Assembly (NCBI RefSeq): GCF_007421925.1
Contig: NZ_QMDX01000004.1
Coordinates: forward strand, 220,689-284,688
DNA: 64,000 nucleotides
Origin: Haloglomus irregulare
GTDB taxonomy: Archaea; Halobacteriota; Halobacteria; Halobacteriales; Haloarculaceae
Direction of reading: 5' to 3'
Shown here: piece after piece, positions 27,150 to 36,176 of the stretch
Position numbering within the stretch: the first letter of the stretch is position 1
How the letters are laid out: every line of letters begins with the position of its first letter
Position numbers and translations under genes: made by a program
Notes under the pieces: generated by a model
What the model was told of the DNA's origin: nothing
What the model saw: only the letters and a program-made list of their open reading frames with translations
Databases searched by the model: none

Positions 27150-28720
27150 TGATCGAGGCCCTCATCGGGCTCTGTCTGCTCGGGGCCGGCGTGGTCATGT
27201 TCACCCCCGACCGCTACGCGGCGAAGGTGGCCTTTGGCTGGTCGCTGCTGCCGCTGGCACTGTCGGGCCTGATGCTGCTGAACTTCGACGGCACCGGCAA
27301 CGCCCTGCTCGGCGGCACGCTGGCCTTCGAGGAGCAGTTCACCTGGATCACGCTCGGACCGTACGACCTCAGCTGGCACGTCGGGCTCGACGGCATCAGT
27401 ATGCCGCTGGTGGCCCTGTCGACGCTGCTGACCTCGCTGGCCATCCTGTCGGCGTGGACGCCCATCACGAAGCGGCAGAACCAGTTCTACGGGCTGGTCC
27501 TCCTGCTGGAGGCGAGCCTCGTCGGCGTCTTCGCCGCGCTTGACTTCTTCCTCTACTTCGTCTTCTGGGAGGCCGTCCTCATCCCGATGTACTTCCTCGT
27601 CGGCATCTGGGGCGGCGCCCGCCGCAAGTACGCCGCCATCAAGTTCTTCGTCTACACGAACATCGCCAGCCTCGTCCTGTTCATCGGCTTCTTCGGCCTG
27701 GTGTTCGGGCTGGGTGACAGCATCTCGTCGCTGGACCTGCCGGAGATCGCACAGGCGCTCCGGGCAGGCGAACTCGGCTCGCTGGCCGGTGGACTCATCG
27801 GCCCGGAGCTGCTGGCGCTGTCCGCGTTCGTCGCGATGTTCATCGGCTTCGGCGTGAAGGTGCCGATCGTCCCGTTCCACACGTGGTTGCCGGACGCCCA
27901 CGTCGAGGCCCCGACGCCCATCTCCGTGCTGCTGGCTGGCGTTCTGCTGAAGATGGGGACGTACGCACTACTGCGGTTCAACTTCACCATGCTGCCGGAG
28001 GTGGCGCGGAGCCTGGCGGTGCCGATCGCCGCCCTCGCGGTCATCAGCGTCATCTACGGGGCGCTGCTGGCGCTTGGCCAGTCCGACCTCAAGCGCGTCG
28101 TCGCGTACTCGTCGGTCTCCTCGATGGGCTACGTCATCCTCGGGCTCGTCGCCTACACCAGCTACGGGCTCGGCGGCGCGACCTTCCAGATGGTCAGTCA
28201 CGGGCTCATCTCCGGCCTGATGTTCGCCTGTGTCGGCGTCATCTACAACGTCACGCACACCCGGGAGATCGGCGACATGGCCGGGATCGCGGAACGGATG
28301 CCCCTCACCGTCGGCGCGTTCGTCGCCGGTGCCTTCGCCTACGCCGGCCTGCCGCTGATGGCCGGCTTCGCCGCGGAGTTCTTCATCTTCGTCGGCGCCT
28401 TCCAGTCGACGGTCATCGCGGGCAACGGGATGGCGGTCATGACCGCGCTGGCGATGTTCGGCATCGTCATCGTGGCGGGCTACCTGCTGTGGGCGATGCA
28501 GCGCTCGCTGTTCGGCCCCTTCGAGTTCGACGGGGACTACGACGTGACCCGCGCCGCACGCCACGACGTCGTGCCGCTGGTCGTGCTCATCATCGTCATC
28601 ATCGCGCTCGGGACCTTCCCGGACGACACGTTCTTCCGGATGATCACGGACGCGGTCGGCCCGCTGGTCGACGGGGGACCCGCTGAGGCCGCCATCGGCT
28701 CCGGGGGTGGATCCTCATGA
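27146..28720 (+). CDS. nuoM: Nuo complex subunit M, antiporter-like proton channel
   Basis: A 524-residue subunit with about 14 membrane helices. Diagnostic segments are FVFWEAVLIPMYFLVGIWGG (channel Glu), VPFHTWLPDAHVEAPTPIS and LLAGVLLKMGTYALLRF, then VAYSSVSSMGYVILGL. It is one of three antiporter-type subunits that pump protons in the membrane arm. ATG 27146 is followed by a second ATG at 27149, either of which could be used. The gene overlaps both neighbours by four bases. Confidence 0.96.
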   Translation: MMIEALIGLCLLGAGVVMFTPDRYAAKVAFGWSLLPLALSGLMLLNFDGTGNALLGGTLAFEEQFTWITLGPYDLSWHVGLDGISMPLVALSTLLTSLAILSAWTPITKRQNQFYGLVLLLEASLVGVFAALDFFLYFVFWEAVLIPMYFLVGIWGGARRKYAAIKFFVYTNIASLVLFIGFFGLVFGLGDSISSLDLPEIAQALRAGELGSLAGGLIGPELLALSAFVAMFIGFGVKVPIVPFHTWLPDAHVEAPTPISVLLAGVLLKMGTYALLRFNFTMLPEVARSLAVPIAALAVISVIYGALLALGQSDLKRVVAYSSVSSMGYVILGLVAYTSYGLGGATFQMVSHGLISGLMFACVGVIYNVTHTREIGDMAGIAERMPLTVGAFVAGAFAYAGLPLMAGFAAEFFIFVGAFQSTVIAGNGMAVMTALAMFGIVIVAGYLLWAMQRSLFGPFEFDGDYDVTRAARHDVVPLVVLIIVIIALGTFPDDTFFRMITDAVGPLVDGGPAEAAIGSGGGSS

Positions 28721-30246
28721 TGCCGCTCCAGGCCCCCATCTCGCCGGACTGGCTCGCACTGACGCCGGCTATCGTGCTTGGCGTCTTCGCGATGGTCCTG
28801 TTCCTGCTCGACAGCATCGACCCCGACGAGTCCAACGACGGCCTGCTCGCCGGCGTCGCCACCGTCGGCACCGCCTCGGCGATGGTCGTCGCGGGCGTGT
28901 TCCTGCTGTCCGGCGTCGGTGCCGGCGAGGGCGTGTCCGTCTTCAACGGCCAGCTCGTCGTCGACGGGATGGCGCTGTTCTTCACGTTCATCTTCACCAG
29001 CGTCGCCGCGCTGATCTGTCTGGCCAGCATCGAGTACCTCGCCGGCACGGACGACATCGCGGGCTACTACTCGCTGGTCGTCCTCGCGACCACCGGGATG
29101 ACGGTGATGGCGGCGGCCAACTCGCTGGCCACCGTCTTCGTCTCGCTGGAGCTGCTCTCGCTGCCCTCCTACGGCCTGGTCGCCTACCTGAAGAACGACC
29201 GGGGCAGCGTCGAGGCGGGGATGAAATACTTCCTCATCGGCGCGCTGTCGTCGGCGGTCTTCGCCTACGGCATCTCGCTGGTGTACGGCGTCACCGGGAG
29301 CCTGCTGCTCCCCGACATCGCGTCGGCGCTTGCGGGCGGCGAGACGCTGGCGAACCTCGGCGGCCTCCTCGGCGTCGGCGTGCTGATGCTGGTCGGCGGG
29401 TTCGCGTTCAAGACCGCCTCCGTCCCGTTCCACTTCTGGGCCCCGGAGGCCTACGAGGGCGCGCCCGCACCCGTCAGCGCCTTCCTCTCGTCGGCGTCGA
29501 AGGCTGCCGGGTTCGTCATCGCCTTCCGCGTGTTCACCGTCGCCTTCCCGATCGAAACGGTGGCGGGCACCATCGACTGGGTGCTGGCCTTCCAGATACT
29601 CGCGGTCGTCACGATGACACTCGGCAACTTCGCCGCGGCCACCCAGGAGAACGTCAAGCGGATGCTGGCCTACTCCTCGGTCGGTCACGCCGGCTACGTG
29701 CTCATCGGGCTGGCCGCGCTGACCGGACAGGGGAGCGGCGAGATCGTCCTCGGCGCGGGGATGATCCACCTGCTCGTCTACGGCTTCATGAACACGGGCG
29801 CCTTCCTGTTCGTGGCCATGGCCGAGTACTGGGAGGTCGGCCGCACCTTCGAGGACTACAACGGCCTGGCGACGAAGGCCCCGGTGGCCTGCGTGGCGAT
29901 GACCGTGTTCATGTTCTCGCTGGCGGGGCTCCCCATCGGCGGCGGGTTCCTCTCGAAATACTACCTGTTCGCCGGCGCGGTCGGTGCGGGCGTCTGGTGG
30001 CTCGCCGGCGTGGCGGCCATCAACTCCGCGCTGAGCCTGTTCTACTACTCCCGCGTGGTGAAGGCCATGTGGCTCGAGGAGCCCAACGGTAACCTCGGGG
30101 GCATCGACACCCGCGGCTACCCGACGGGCCTCTACAGCGCCGTCATGATCGCCGCGGTCGCGACGGTCCTGCTGCTGCCCGCGCTCGGCGTCTTCTCGGA
30201 CGTCGCCTTCGAGGCGGCCAACGCGGTGCTACGGCTCGGCCCCTGA
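28717..30246 (+). CDS. nuoN: Nuo complex subunit N, antiporter-like proton channel
   Basis: A 509-residue subunit closing the operon. It has FVSLELLSLPSYGLVAYLK (channel Glu), KTASVPFHFWAPEAYEGAPA, the paired-Ser LSSASKAAGFVIAF segment and LAYSSVGHAGYVLIGL. It overlaps nuoM by ATGA. No further nuo gene follows and the opposite strand takes over after 166 bases. The set A, B, CD, H, I, J1, J2, K, L, M, N is complete for a haloarchaeon and lacks the NADH-binding E, F and G. Confidence 0.96.
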   Translation: MMPLQAPISPDWLALTPAIVLGVFAMVLFLLDSIDPDESNDGLLAGVATVGTASAMVVAGVFLLSGVGAGEGVSVFNGQLVVDGMALFFTFIFTSVAALICLASIEYLAGTDDIAGYYSLVVLATTGMTVMAAANSLATVFVSLELLSLPSYGLVAYLKNDRGSVEAGMKYFLIGALSSAVFAYGISLVYGVTGSLLLPDIASALAGGETLANLGGLLGVGVLMLVGGFAFKTASVPFHFWAPEAYEGAPAPVSAFLSSASKAAGFVIAFRVFTVAFPIETVAGTIDWVLAFQILAVVTMTLGNFAAATQENVKRMLAYSSVGHAGYVLIGLAALTGQGSGEIVLGAGMIHLLVYGFMNTGAFLFVAMAEYWEVGRTFEDYNGLATKAPVACVAMTVFMFSLAGLPIGGGFLSKYYLFAGAVGAGVWWLAGVAAINSALSLFYYSRVVKAMWLEEPNGNLGGIDTRGYPTGLYSAVMIAAVATVLLLPALGVFSDVAFEAANAVLRLGP

Positions 30247-30411
30247 CCGGGCGCTCGCCGTCCCGCCCGCGACCCCCGCTCGACCTGCCGACAGCGGTCC
30301 CCGGACGGTCGTTCTCGTCTGGGCGTACAACCGCACAGCACCGACTATATCCGATGTGAAGGGCCCATAGCCGGATTATTCCGTGGGTTACCGGGATACC
30401 GGCGGCAGGAG

Positions 30412-32021
30412 CTACTCCAGCGGGGTGAACCGAACGCACAGGTCGCGGTCAGGCTGGAGGTTGATGGCCGAGTCCAGTTCGACGTGGGGTGCCTCGTGGG
30501 GGTCGAACTCGTCGGGGGCGACGTCGTGTGGACGGGCGAACTCGACCCGGTAGGTCGAGCAGAGCGCGGCCAGCGCGGCGACGGCCTCCGTGGTGGCGAT
30601 GGTCTCGCCGAGGCAGGCGTGTCGGCCCTTCGAGAACGGGAGGTAGGCGAGTTCGTGGCGGCCGGCGACCGCCTCGGGTTCGAACCGCGACGGGTCGAAC
30701 GTCCCCGGGTCGTCCCAGAACTCCGGGTCCCGGTGGGTGACGTAGGGGCTGATGAGGACGTGGGTGCCCTCGGCCAGCGTCTCGCCGCCCACGGTCGTGT
30801 CCGTGTCGGCGGTCCGCCCGAAGACGGGGAGCGGCGGGTAGAGCCGGATGGTCTCCTGCCAGACGCGCCGGGTGTACGGCAGCGCATCGATGAAGCTCTC
30901 GCCGTCCTCGGTGGCGGGCTCCTCGCCGAGCGCGACGGCACAGGCTGCCTCACCGTGGGGTGCCAGGAGCTCCGTCTCGCGGGCCTCGGCGCGGATCCGC
31001 TCCTGCACCTCCGGGCGAGCGGCGAGCAGGTAGCACGCCCACGTCATCCCGGCGGTGACGGTGGCGTGCCCGGCGATGAGCAGGCCCAGGACCTCCTGCC
31101 GGAGCGTCGCGGGGTCGAGCGACTCGCCGTCGACGGGGTCGCGCCGGCAGAGCCACGTTCCCAGCGCGTCGTCGTAGGCCCGCGGCGTCCGGAGCCGCCG
31201 CTCGATGATGGCGTCGGCGGCCCCGACCAGCTGGTCGACGTACGCCTCGATGCGGGCGTCCTGCCGGCTCCCGAGTTCGATGGTCGGGTCCGCGCCCAGC
31301 CCCTCCTGCAGGAAGGTCGGCAGGTGGAGTTCGTCGGGGAGCCGGCGACCCACGTAGCTCGCCACGAGCCGGGTCTGACGCTGCTTGAACAGGTCCCGCA
31401 GCCCGTCCACGGACTCGATGATCTCCGTCTCCTGGGCGCGGATGTCGGGGCCGAACAGGCTCACGCCGAGCAGGCGGAGCGTGAGCCGCTGCATCGCGGG
31501 GAGCAGACGGACGCCGTCGTGGTCGGGCGCCCGCACCTGGACGGACTCGGGGACCGCCCCGGGGTCGGCTCTCGTCGCGCCGCCGTCGTCGCCCTCGAAC
31601 TCCGCGAGCGTGGCCAGAGTCGTCTCGACCATCTCCGGGGTCTTCGGGACGACCAGCTGCTCGTTGAACTCCGGCCCGATGAGCCGGATCCGACGGGTCC
31701 AGCCGTCCTCCTCGTGGAGATTGACGACGCTGTTGCGAACCACGCGCATGAAATCGCGCGACCCCGGCACGTCGAGCGCCCGGAACTCCGACGGGTGGGA
31801 CTGGAGCACGTACCGCAGGTCGTCCGGATGCGAGACCAGATACACCTCCTCGTCCAGGGAGGGGTGGATCGGTGGGATACTGACGGTATGCCCGTACGCT
31901 CCCGGAGGTAGACCCCGACGGAGAGCGGGTCATCGTTCACCAGCCTGGGCACGAGCTCCACGGCCCGCGCCAGGGACGGCCCGCCGGGTACGTCCGACGG
32001 GTAGATGTCCTTGATACCCAT
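30412..32021 (-). pseudogene. Cytochrome P450 gene with a single-base frameshift near its start
   Basis: ATG 32021 starts a P450-like N-terminus (MGIKDIYPSDVPGGPSLARA ... VYLRERTG) that is lost after codon 44. From about 31889 another frame continues as TVSIPPIHPSLDEEVYLVS and stays open to the end at 30412. All later P450 marks are intact: the I-helix AGHATVTAGMTW, ETIRLYPP (ExxR), and the haem loop FSKGRHACLGE with its Cys codon near 30613. Adding one base (GGC-AT to GGC-GAT at 31889/31890) restores a continuous protein of about 536 residues reading TGDTVSIPP. The gene is either newly inactivated or affected by a sequence error. A shorter product from GTG 31845 would lack the N-terminal segment. 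The substrate is unknown; no ferredoxin gene is adjacent. Confidence 0.85.
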
Positions 32022-32121
32022 ACGTTGACAACACTTGGCGCGCGGTAATGAGTGACGCGGCCATTGTGGCCACGGCGCACGACCGACCCCAGGTCACGAG
32101 GGTCGTGGCCGCCGACGCGAG

Positions 32122-32901
32122 TCAGTTGGGCTCCGTGGGGGCGCTACAGCGAGTGCACAGCACCGTATCGGCGACGAAGTTGATGTCGTCGCTACCACAC
32201 TCCGGGCAGGTGTACCGCCCGGTGTTGAACTCCGTCGAGCCCCGGGGGGCGTGGAGCTTCCCGTCGTCGACGAGGCCCTGGACGGCGGCGGCCATCCGGG
32301 ACCGGCGGAACTCCCCCCGGTGGACCAGCGCGCGGTCCGGGGCCGCCCCGTGGAGGTCATCCCAGGTGACGCGTCCCGGTCGGGTGAGCTGGGCGACGAG
32401 GTCGGTCCCGGCCTGCAGGGGCGCCTCCGTCGTCCATCGTGCCGGCGTCGGGTCGTCGCCCGTGGGCTCGTAGTCGCGGTACAGCTCGACGGCCCGGTCG
32501 TAGGCCTCGCGGGCCTTCTCCGACCGTCGGCCGACGGTGTGGAGGTCCCCCTCGAACTCGTGACAGGCCGCCCGACGGACCGGGTGGTCGAGGACGTAGC
32601 TGCGCTGGTCCTGGGCCAGCAGGACGCCCTGCGCGGTGCGGTTGGCGGCTCGCCCCGGCCGGCCGGCGATGCGCTCGCAGACACCGGCGAGCGCGAGGTA
32701 CGCAAGCGGCTCGCCGACCCAGCCGGGGTCGTCCCCGTCGAAGACGGTCCGGCCGAACCCCTCGCTCCCGGCGGCGGTCGCGTAGGCCGCGAGCACGTAC
32801 CGCTGCGCGGCCGCGTCGAACCGCTCCCGGCCCAGCGCCCGCACCGCCCGGTCCCGGTACTGTACGTCGGCGGCATCCCAGTCGCCCAGCGGACTCACCA
32901 T
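32122..32901 (-). CDS. Haloarchaeal protein with C-terminal zinc ribbon, unknown function
   Basis: A 259-residue protein. The N-terminal two thirds are helical (DAADVQYRDRAVRALG, YVLAAYATAAGSE, HEFEGDLHTVGRRSEKARE), resembling a TPR-like bundle; a winged-helix-like part follows (FRRSRMAAAVQGLVDDGKL), and the end is a zinc ribbon with CPECGSDD and CTRC. I chose ATG 32901 (MVSPLGDWD) over a longer start. The mix of a winged helix and a zinc ribbon suggests a nucleic-acid role, but no function is known to me. Confidence 0.7.
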   Translation of the reverse strand: MVSPLGDWDAADVQYRDRAVRALGRERFDAAAQRYVLAAYATAAGSEGFGRTVFDGDDPGWVGEPLAYLALAGVCERIAGRPGRAANRTAQGVLLAQDQRSYVLDHPVRRAACHEFEGDLHTVGRRSEKAREAYDRAVELYRDYEPTGDDPTPARWTTEAPLQAGTDLVAQLTRPGRVTWDDLHGAAPDRALVHRGEFRRSRMAAAVQGLVDDGKLHAPRGSTEFNTGRYTCPECGSDDINFVADTVLCTRCSAPTEPN

Positions 32902-32965
32902 ACTCCCGGTAAGGGCCCGCACCCGGGCGGCCGTTCCGGAACCGGCGACCCGTGCCGGGGGCGGC

Positions 32966-33214
32966 TCAGTTCGTCGTCACGACCCCGACGACGGCCCGGT
33001 GGTCGAGGTCGGTGTCACCCCCGACCTGCATCCCCGGACGGCAGTCGATACCGTGGAGGAACCCCGTGCCGATGTCCGAACGGAGGTGGTAAGCGAACGC
33101 CTCGGCGGTCGCGTCGCCGGGCACGAGGAAGCAGTCCCGGAAGGGACCCTGCGACCACTCGCCGCTCGCGGGACCCGGGAGGACGGCCCTCGGGTCGAGT
33201 CGGCGTCGGCAGTG
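32966..33214 (-). pseudogene. C-terminal TGS-domain remnant of a YchF/OBG-type GTPase
   Basis: A minus-strand frame, open from an upstream TGA to the stop at 32968-32966, encodes FRDCFLVPGDATAEAFAYHL followed by SDIGTGFLHGIDCRPGMQVG and HRAVVGVVTTN. This follows the C-terminal TGS domain of OBG/YchF-type GTPases (KD.FL.P.GSTA.DLAY, DIG.GFL..ID.R.G, H.DVV.VV). There is no ATG or GTG upstream in frame, and the GTPase core is absent, so it is a 3' fragment left after loss of the rest. It lies just upstream of a zinc-ribbon gene on the same strand. Confidence 0.6.
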
Positions 33215-33258
33215 TCAGAGGCGTAGCCTCCTAACGGCTCCGGCCCGTCGCGTCGGAC

Positions 33259-33726
33259 GTGAACGCCGACCTAGACTCGTTCGCCGACGACACCCCCGAC
33301 GACGACGCGCCGGGCGACGCCCGCGTCTGCATCGTGGCGGCGCAGTCCGACACGTTCGCCGAATGCCGGAAGGGGGTCTACCCGTCGCCCCGCTCCTACG
33401 AACGCACCCGTCGTGAGTTCGACTACATGGCCTTCTACCGGACCGCGCCGACCTCAGCGGTCACCCACTACGCCGCCGTCACCGGGCGGGTCGAGGAGTC
33501 ACGCGGCGACCCGGACGGCCACATGACGGCCGAGCGCTGGGAGACGCTCATCGACCCGTTCTCCGAGGAACGGACCGTCCTCGTGTTCGAACTCGGCGAG
33601 CTGGTGCCGCTGGACGACCCCATCGCGAACGACGGCAACGGCGTCCGCGGGGCGTGGTACTGTACCGCCGACGACCTGCGGACGGCGGGGACGCTGTCGG
33701 AACTCGCGGACCTGGCGGAGAGCTGA
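33259..33726 (+). CDS. Haloarchaeal conserved hypothetical protein
   Basis: A 155-residue soluble, acidic protein starting at GTG 33259. It has a Cys (ARVCIVAAQSDTFAECRKG) and blocks with strong coding bias (REFDYMAFYRTAPTSAVTHY, then RTVLVFELGELVPLDDPI). It has a beta-alpha pattern without a recognised catalytic motif. It is convergent with the HTH gene downstream and stands alone. I do not recognise a function. Confidence 0.65.
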   Translation: MNADLDSFADDTPDDDAPGDARVCIVAAQSDTFAECRKGVYPSPRSYERTRREFDYMAFYRTAPTSAVTHYAAVTGRVEESRGDPDGHMTAERWETLIDPFSEERTVLVFELGELVPLDDPIANDGNGVRGAWYCTADDLRTAGTLSELADLAES

Positions 33727-33744
33727 GCACACGGTAGCGCCCGG

Positions 33745-34386
33745 TCACGGCGGCCCGGTGACGTCGAAGTGCCAGTCGACCAGTGTCGCCTCCGCCCGCC
33801 GGATGATGTCGCTCGCGGTGGAGGTGTCGATGCCGAGTTCGTCCGCGACGTCCCCGAGCGTCCCGTCCCGGGGAATCTCGTAGTAGCCCTGCTCGATGGC
33901 GGTCGCGACGACCTCGCGCTGGCGGTCACTCAGCAGCTCCACGGAGGACCCGGTATCGGAATCCGTCAGCGACAGCAGTTCGTGTTCGATCTCCCGCTCC
34001 CTGAGGGTCTCCACTACCCGGCGGACCCCCTCGCGCGTCGTGGTGAACTCCATCCGGGCCCGCCCATCGACGGCGACGACGGGGTACTCCGGCGGGACGC
34101 CGGCGCCGAGGGTGAGCCCGTAGAGCTTCCGGTCGGTCGTCCGGTAGAGCGCGATGGCGCGGTCGGGCCCCGAGCCGAGGAGTTCGAACGACTCGACCGA
34201 CTGGTCGTCCTCGACGGCGGCCGCGGCGGCGGCCGAGTCGTCGGCGGCGACCTCCCCCACCTCGATGGCCCCCGACCCGGTCGGCAACCCGCTGAGCAAT
34301 CGGTACTCCGCCTCCGGGTTCGTCCGCGACACCCGACCGATCCAGACCGCCCCCGAGAGCGTCACGGAGAGGACCGCCCTGACCAT
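33745..34386 (-). CDS. Bacterio-opsin-activator-type HTH-10 regulator
   Basis: A 213-residue protein. The C-terminus (LSDRQREVVATAIEQGYYEI, then GTLGDVADELGIDTSTASDI) is the HTH-10 DNA-binding domain found in haloarchaeal Bat and many paralogues. The N-terminal 150 residues are a GAF/BAT-like sensing region of beta-alpha type without an obvious ligand site. A strong TATA box lies about 26 bases upstream. Haloarchaea carry many such proteins, so the target is unknown. The presence of halorhodopsin 10 kb away is not proof of a link. Confidence 0.85.
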   Translation of the reverse strand: MVRAVLSVTLSGAVWIGRVSRTNPEAEYRLLSGLPTGSGAIEVGEVAADDSAAAAAAVEDDQSVESFELLGSGPDRAIALYRTTDRKLYGLTLGAGVPPEYPVVAVDGRARMEFTTTREGVRRVVETLREREIEHELLSLTDSDTGSSVELLSDRQREVVATAIEQGYYEIPRDGTLGDVADELGIDTSTASDIIRRAEATLVDWHFDVTGPP

Positions 34387-34407
34387 GCCGACGCATCTAT
34401 CCGAGTG

Positions 34408-34416
34408 GATATAAAT
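34408..34416 (-). promoter_or_regulatory. TATA box of the HTH-10 regulator gene
   Basis: On the minus strand ATTTATATC is centred 26 bases before ATG 34386, the classic leaderless spacing, and it confirms that start codon. Confidence 0.7.
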
Positions 34417-34475
34417 CGTCCAACACTCGGGCGATCCGAGCTACCGTCATAGAGCCCGTCGGTACGGGTGTGCTC

Positions 34476-35768
34476 ATGACCGAACCCGTCTCACTGCCCG
34501 GGGACCGTCCGGTCGCGACCGTCGTCGGGGAACTCCGGGAGCGGAACCGCCCCCTGTCGACCGTCGCGCTGGTCAACCTGGGTCTCGCAGTGCTGTTCAC
34601 CGCGCTGCTGGCCGTCGACGGGCGGACCCTGCTGGGTCGTAGCGTCTGGCTCAAACCCTGGAAGTTCGCGGCCTCCATCGCCGTCTTCACCGCGACCATG
34701 GGGTGGCTCCTGCCGTCGCTCCGACTCGGCGACCGCGCCGAGCGAACCGTCTCATGGGTCATCGCCGGCGCGATGAGCTCCGAGATACTGCTCATCACCG
34801 CACAGGCCGCCCGCGGGGTCCGTTCGCATTTCAACGTCGCGACGACGCTCGACGCGAGCGTCTTCGCCCTCATGGGGATCAGCATCACGGTGAGCACGCT
34901 GGCCGTGACGTACGTCCTCTGGCGGACGCTCCGGACCCCGCCCGCCGTCGCGCCGGCCTACCGCTGGGGTATCAGTCTGGGACTGCTCGTGTTCGTCCTC
35001 GCCAGCTTCGAGGGGGGACTCATGGCGGCCCGCGGCTCCCACACCGTCGGCACCGCCGTCGGGGGCGAGGGGTTACCGGTCGTGAACTGGAGTCTCAGCG
35101 GTGGCGACCTCCGGGTCGCACATTTCATCGGCCTCCACGCGCTCTAGGTGCTCCCGCTCGCCGGCTACGCCGCCGCCCGGTGGGACGGGCTATCGACCCG
35201 TGGGTCGCTCGCAGCCGTCGGCGGGGTCGCCACGCTCCACGGTGGCCTCGTCGTTGCGACGTTCGTCCAGGCCCTGCGGGGTGTGCCGGTCGTCGCGAGC
35301 CTCCCGGATGTCGGCCTGGCGACGGTCTTCACGGGGAGCGTCCTCCTGGTCGCCCCGTTCTGGCTGCTGATGCTGGTCGCCCCCGACGCGACCCTGACCC
35401 GGCGGGTCGTTGGGTCCCCGCTCGTCGTCCTCCCGGCGGCGACGCTCTACCTCGCGCTCCTGCTCCCGCAGGCCGGTGCCGTCGCCGGGGGCGCCCTCCG
35501 GCCGTCGCTCGACGGGGCCACGGCCCTGCTAGCGACCGATGCGGGCACCACCCTGGCGTGGGTCCACTTCCTCGCGTTCGACCTCCTGGCGGGCCGATGG
35601 CTGTACCTCGACGCCGGGCGCCGTGGGGTGCCCCACGCCGTCGTCGCGCCGGCGCTCCTCCTGACGCTGTGCTTTGGCCCCGTCGGACTCCTGGTGTATC
35701 TCGCGGCTCGCCCGGTCTTTGGAGCCCAGGCCGGGTCGGAGTCGGCCCGGGAGGCCGCCGGTGGATGA
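34476..35768 (+). pseudogene. Membrane protein fused to an ABA4-like domain, interrupted by an amber codon
   Basis: One frame runs from ATG 34476 to TGA 35766 except for a TAG at 35145-35147 (codon 224). The first part (223 residues, six or so helices) has WLKPWKFAASIAVFTATMGW, SHFNVATTLDASVFALMG and DLRVAHFIGLHAL just before the TAG; relatives usually continue ...LHALQVLP, so TAG probably replaces CAG (Gln). The same frame continues with VLPLAGYAAARW and then an ABA4-like (DUF4281) domain: TRRVVGSPLVVLPAATLYL, LAWVHFLAFDLLAGRWLYLD and VAPALLLTLCFGPVGLLVYL. GTG 35148 directly after the TAG could start the second half separately. The product would be a fusion of an uncharacterised membrane family with a domain related to plant ABA4. 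Function is unknown. Confidence 0.75.
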
Positions 35769-36125
35769 TGCCGCCGACCTGCGGGGCGATGTCGTCCACT
35801 CGGTCCAGCAGGAGTACGCCCACGCCAAGCCGATGAGAACGGGGACGATACCGCGAAAGGTGACACCGAACAGCGTCGCCTGGTAGGAGGGCTGGCGGGC
35901 GAACTCGATGCCCGGGAGCAGGAGGCTGGTGAACGAGGTCGGCAGCATCACGCCGGCCGCGAACCCAATCAGCGCGTCCAGGGTCCGCTCGGAGGGCTCG
36001 CGGACCACCACGATGGCGGCCGCGCCGAGCGTGTTCAACAGCGCGATGACCAGCCCGCCCACGAAGACCTGTACCAGCGGGTCGGGCCCGACCAGGGAGA
36101 CGAACGGTTCCGCCGGTGTCCTCAT
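35765..36125 (-). pseudogene. Truncated and frameshifted ZIP-family metal transporter
   Basis: ATG 36125 opens the start of a ZIP transporter: DPLVQVFVGGLVIALLNTLG, then DALIGFAAGVMLPTSFTSLL and FRGIVPVLIGLAW (about 99 residues). Near 35825-35830 the coding sense moves to another frame that reads VGVLLLDRVDDIAPQVGGII and fades at about 35765. The later ZIP helices with the His-rich metal site are missing, replaced by the convergent ABA4-fusion gene. It is a 5' fragment, with a frameshift, of what was a zinc or other divalent-metal transporter. Confidence 0.75.
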
Positions 36126-36176
36126 GGCCCCGTCTCACGGGCTCGGGGCCTGAACGTACCGGTCACCGGCGTGGCC

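Noticed and set aside
33745..34386. The HTH-10 protein as the activator of the halorhodopsin gene
   Set aside because: Haloarchaea have many HTH-10 paralogues; this one lacks the PAS/GAF length of Bat and is 10 kb away with other genes between.
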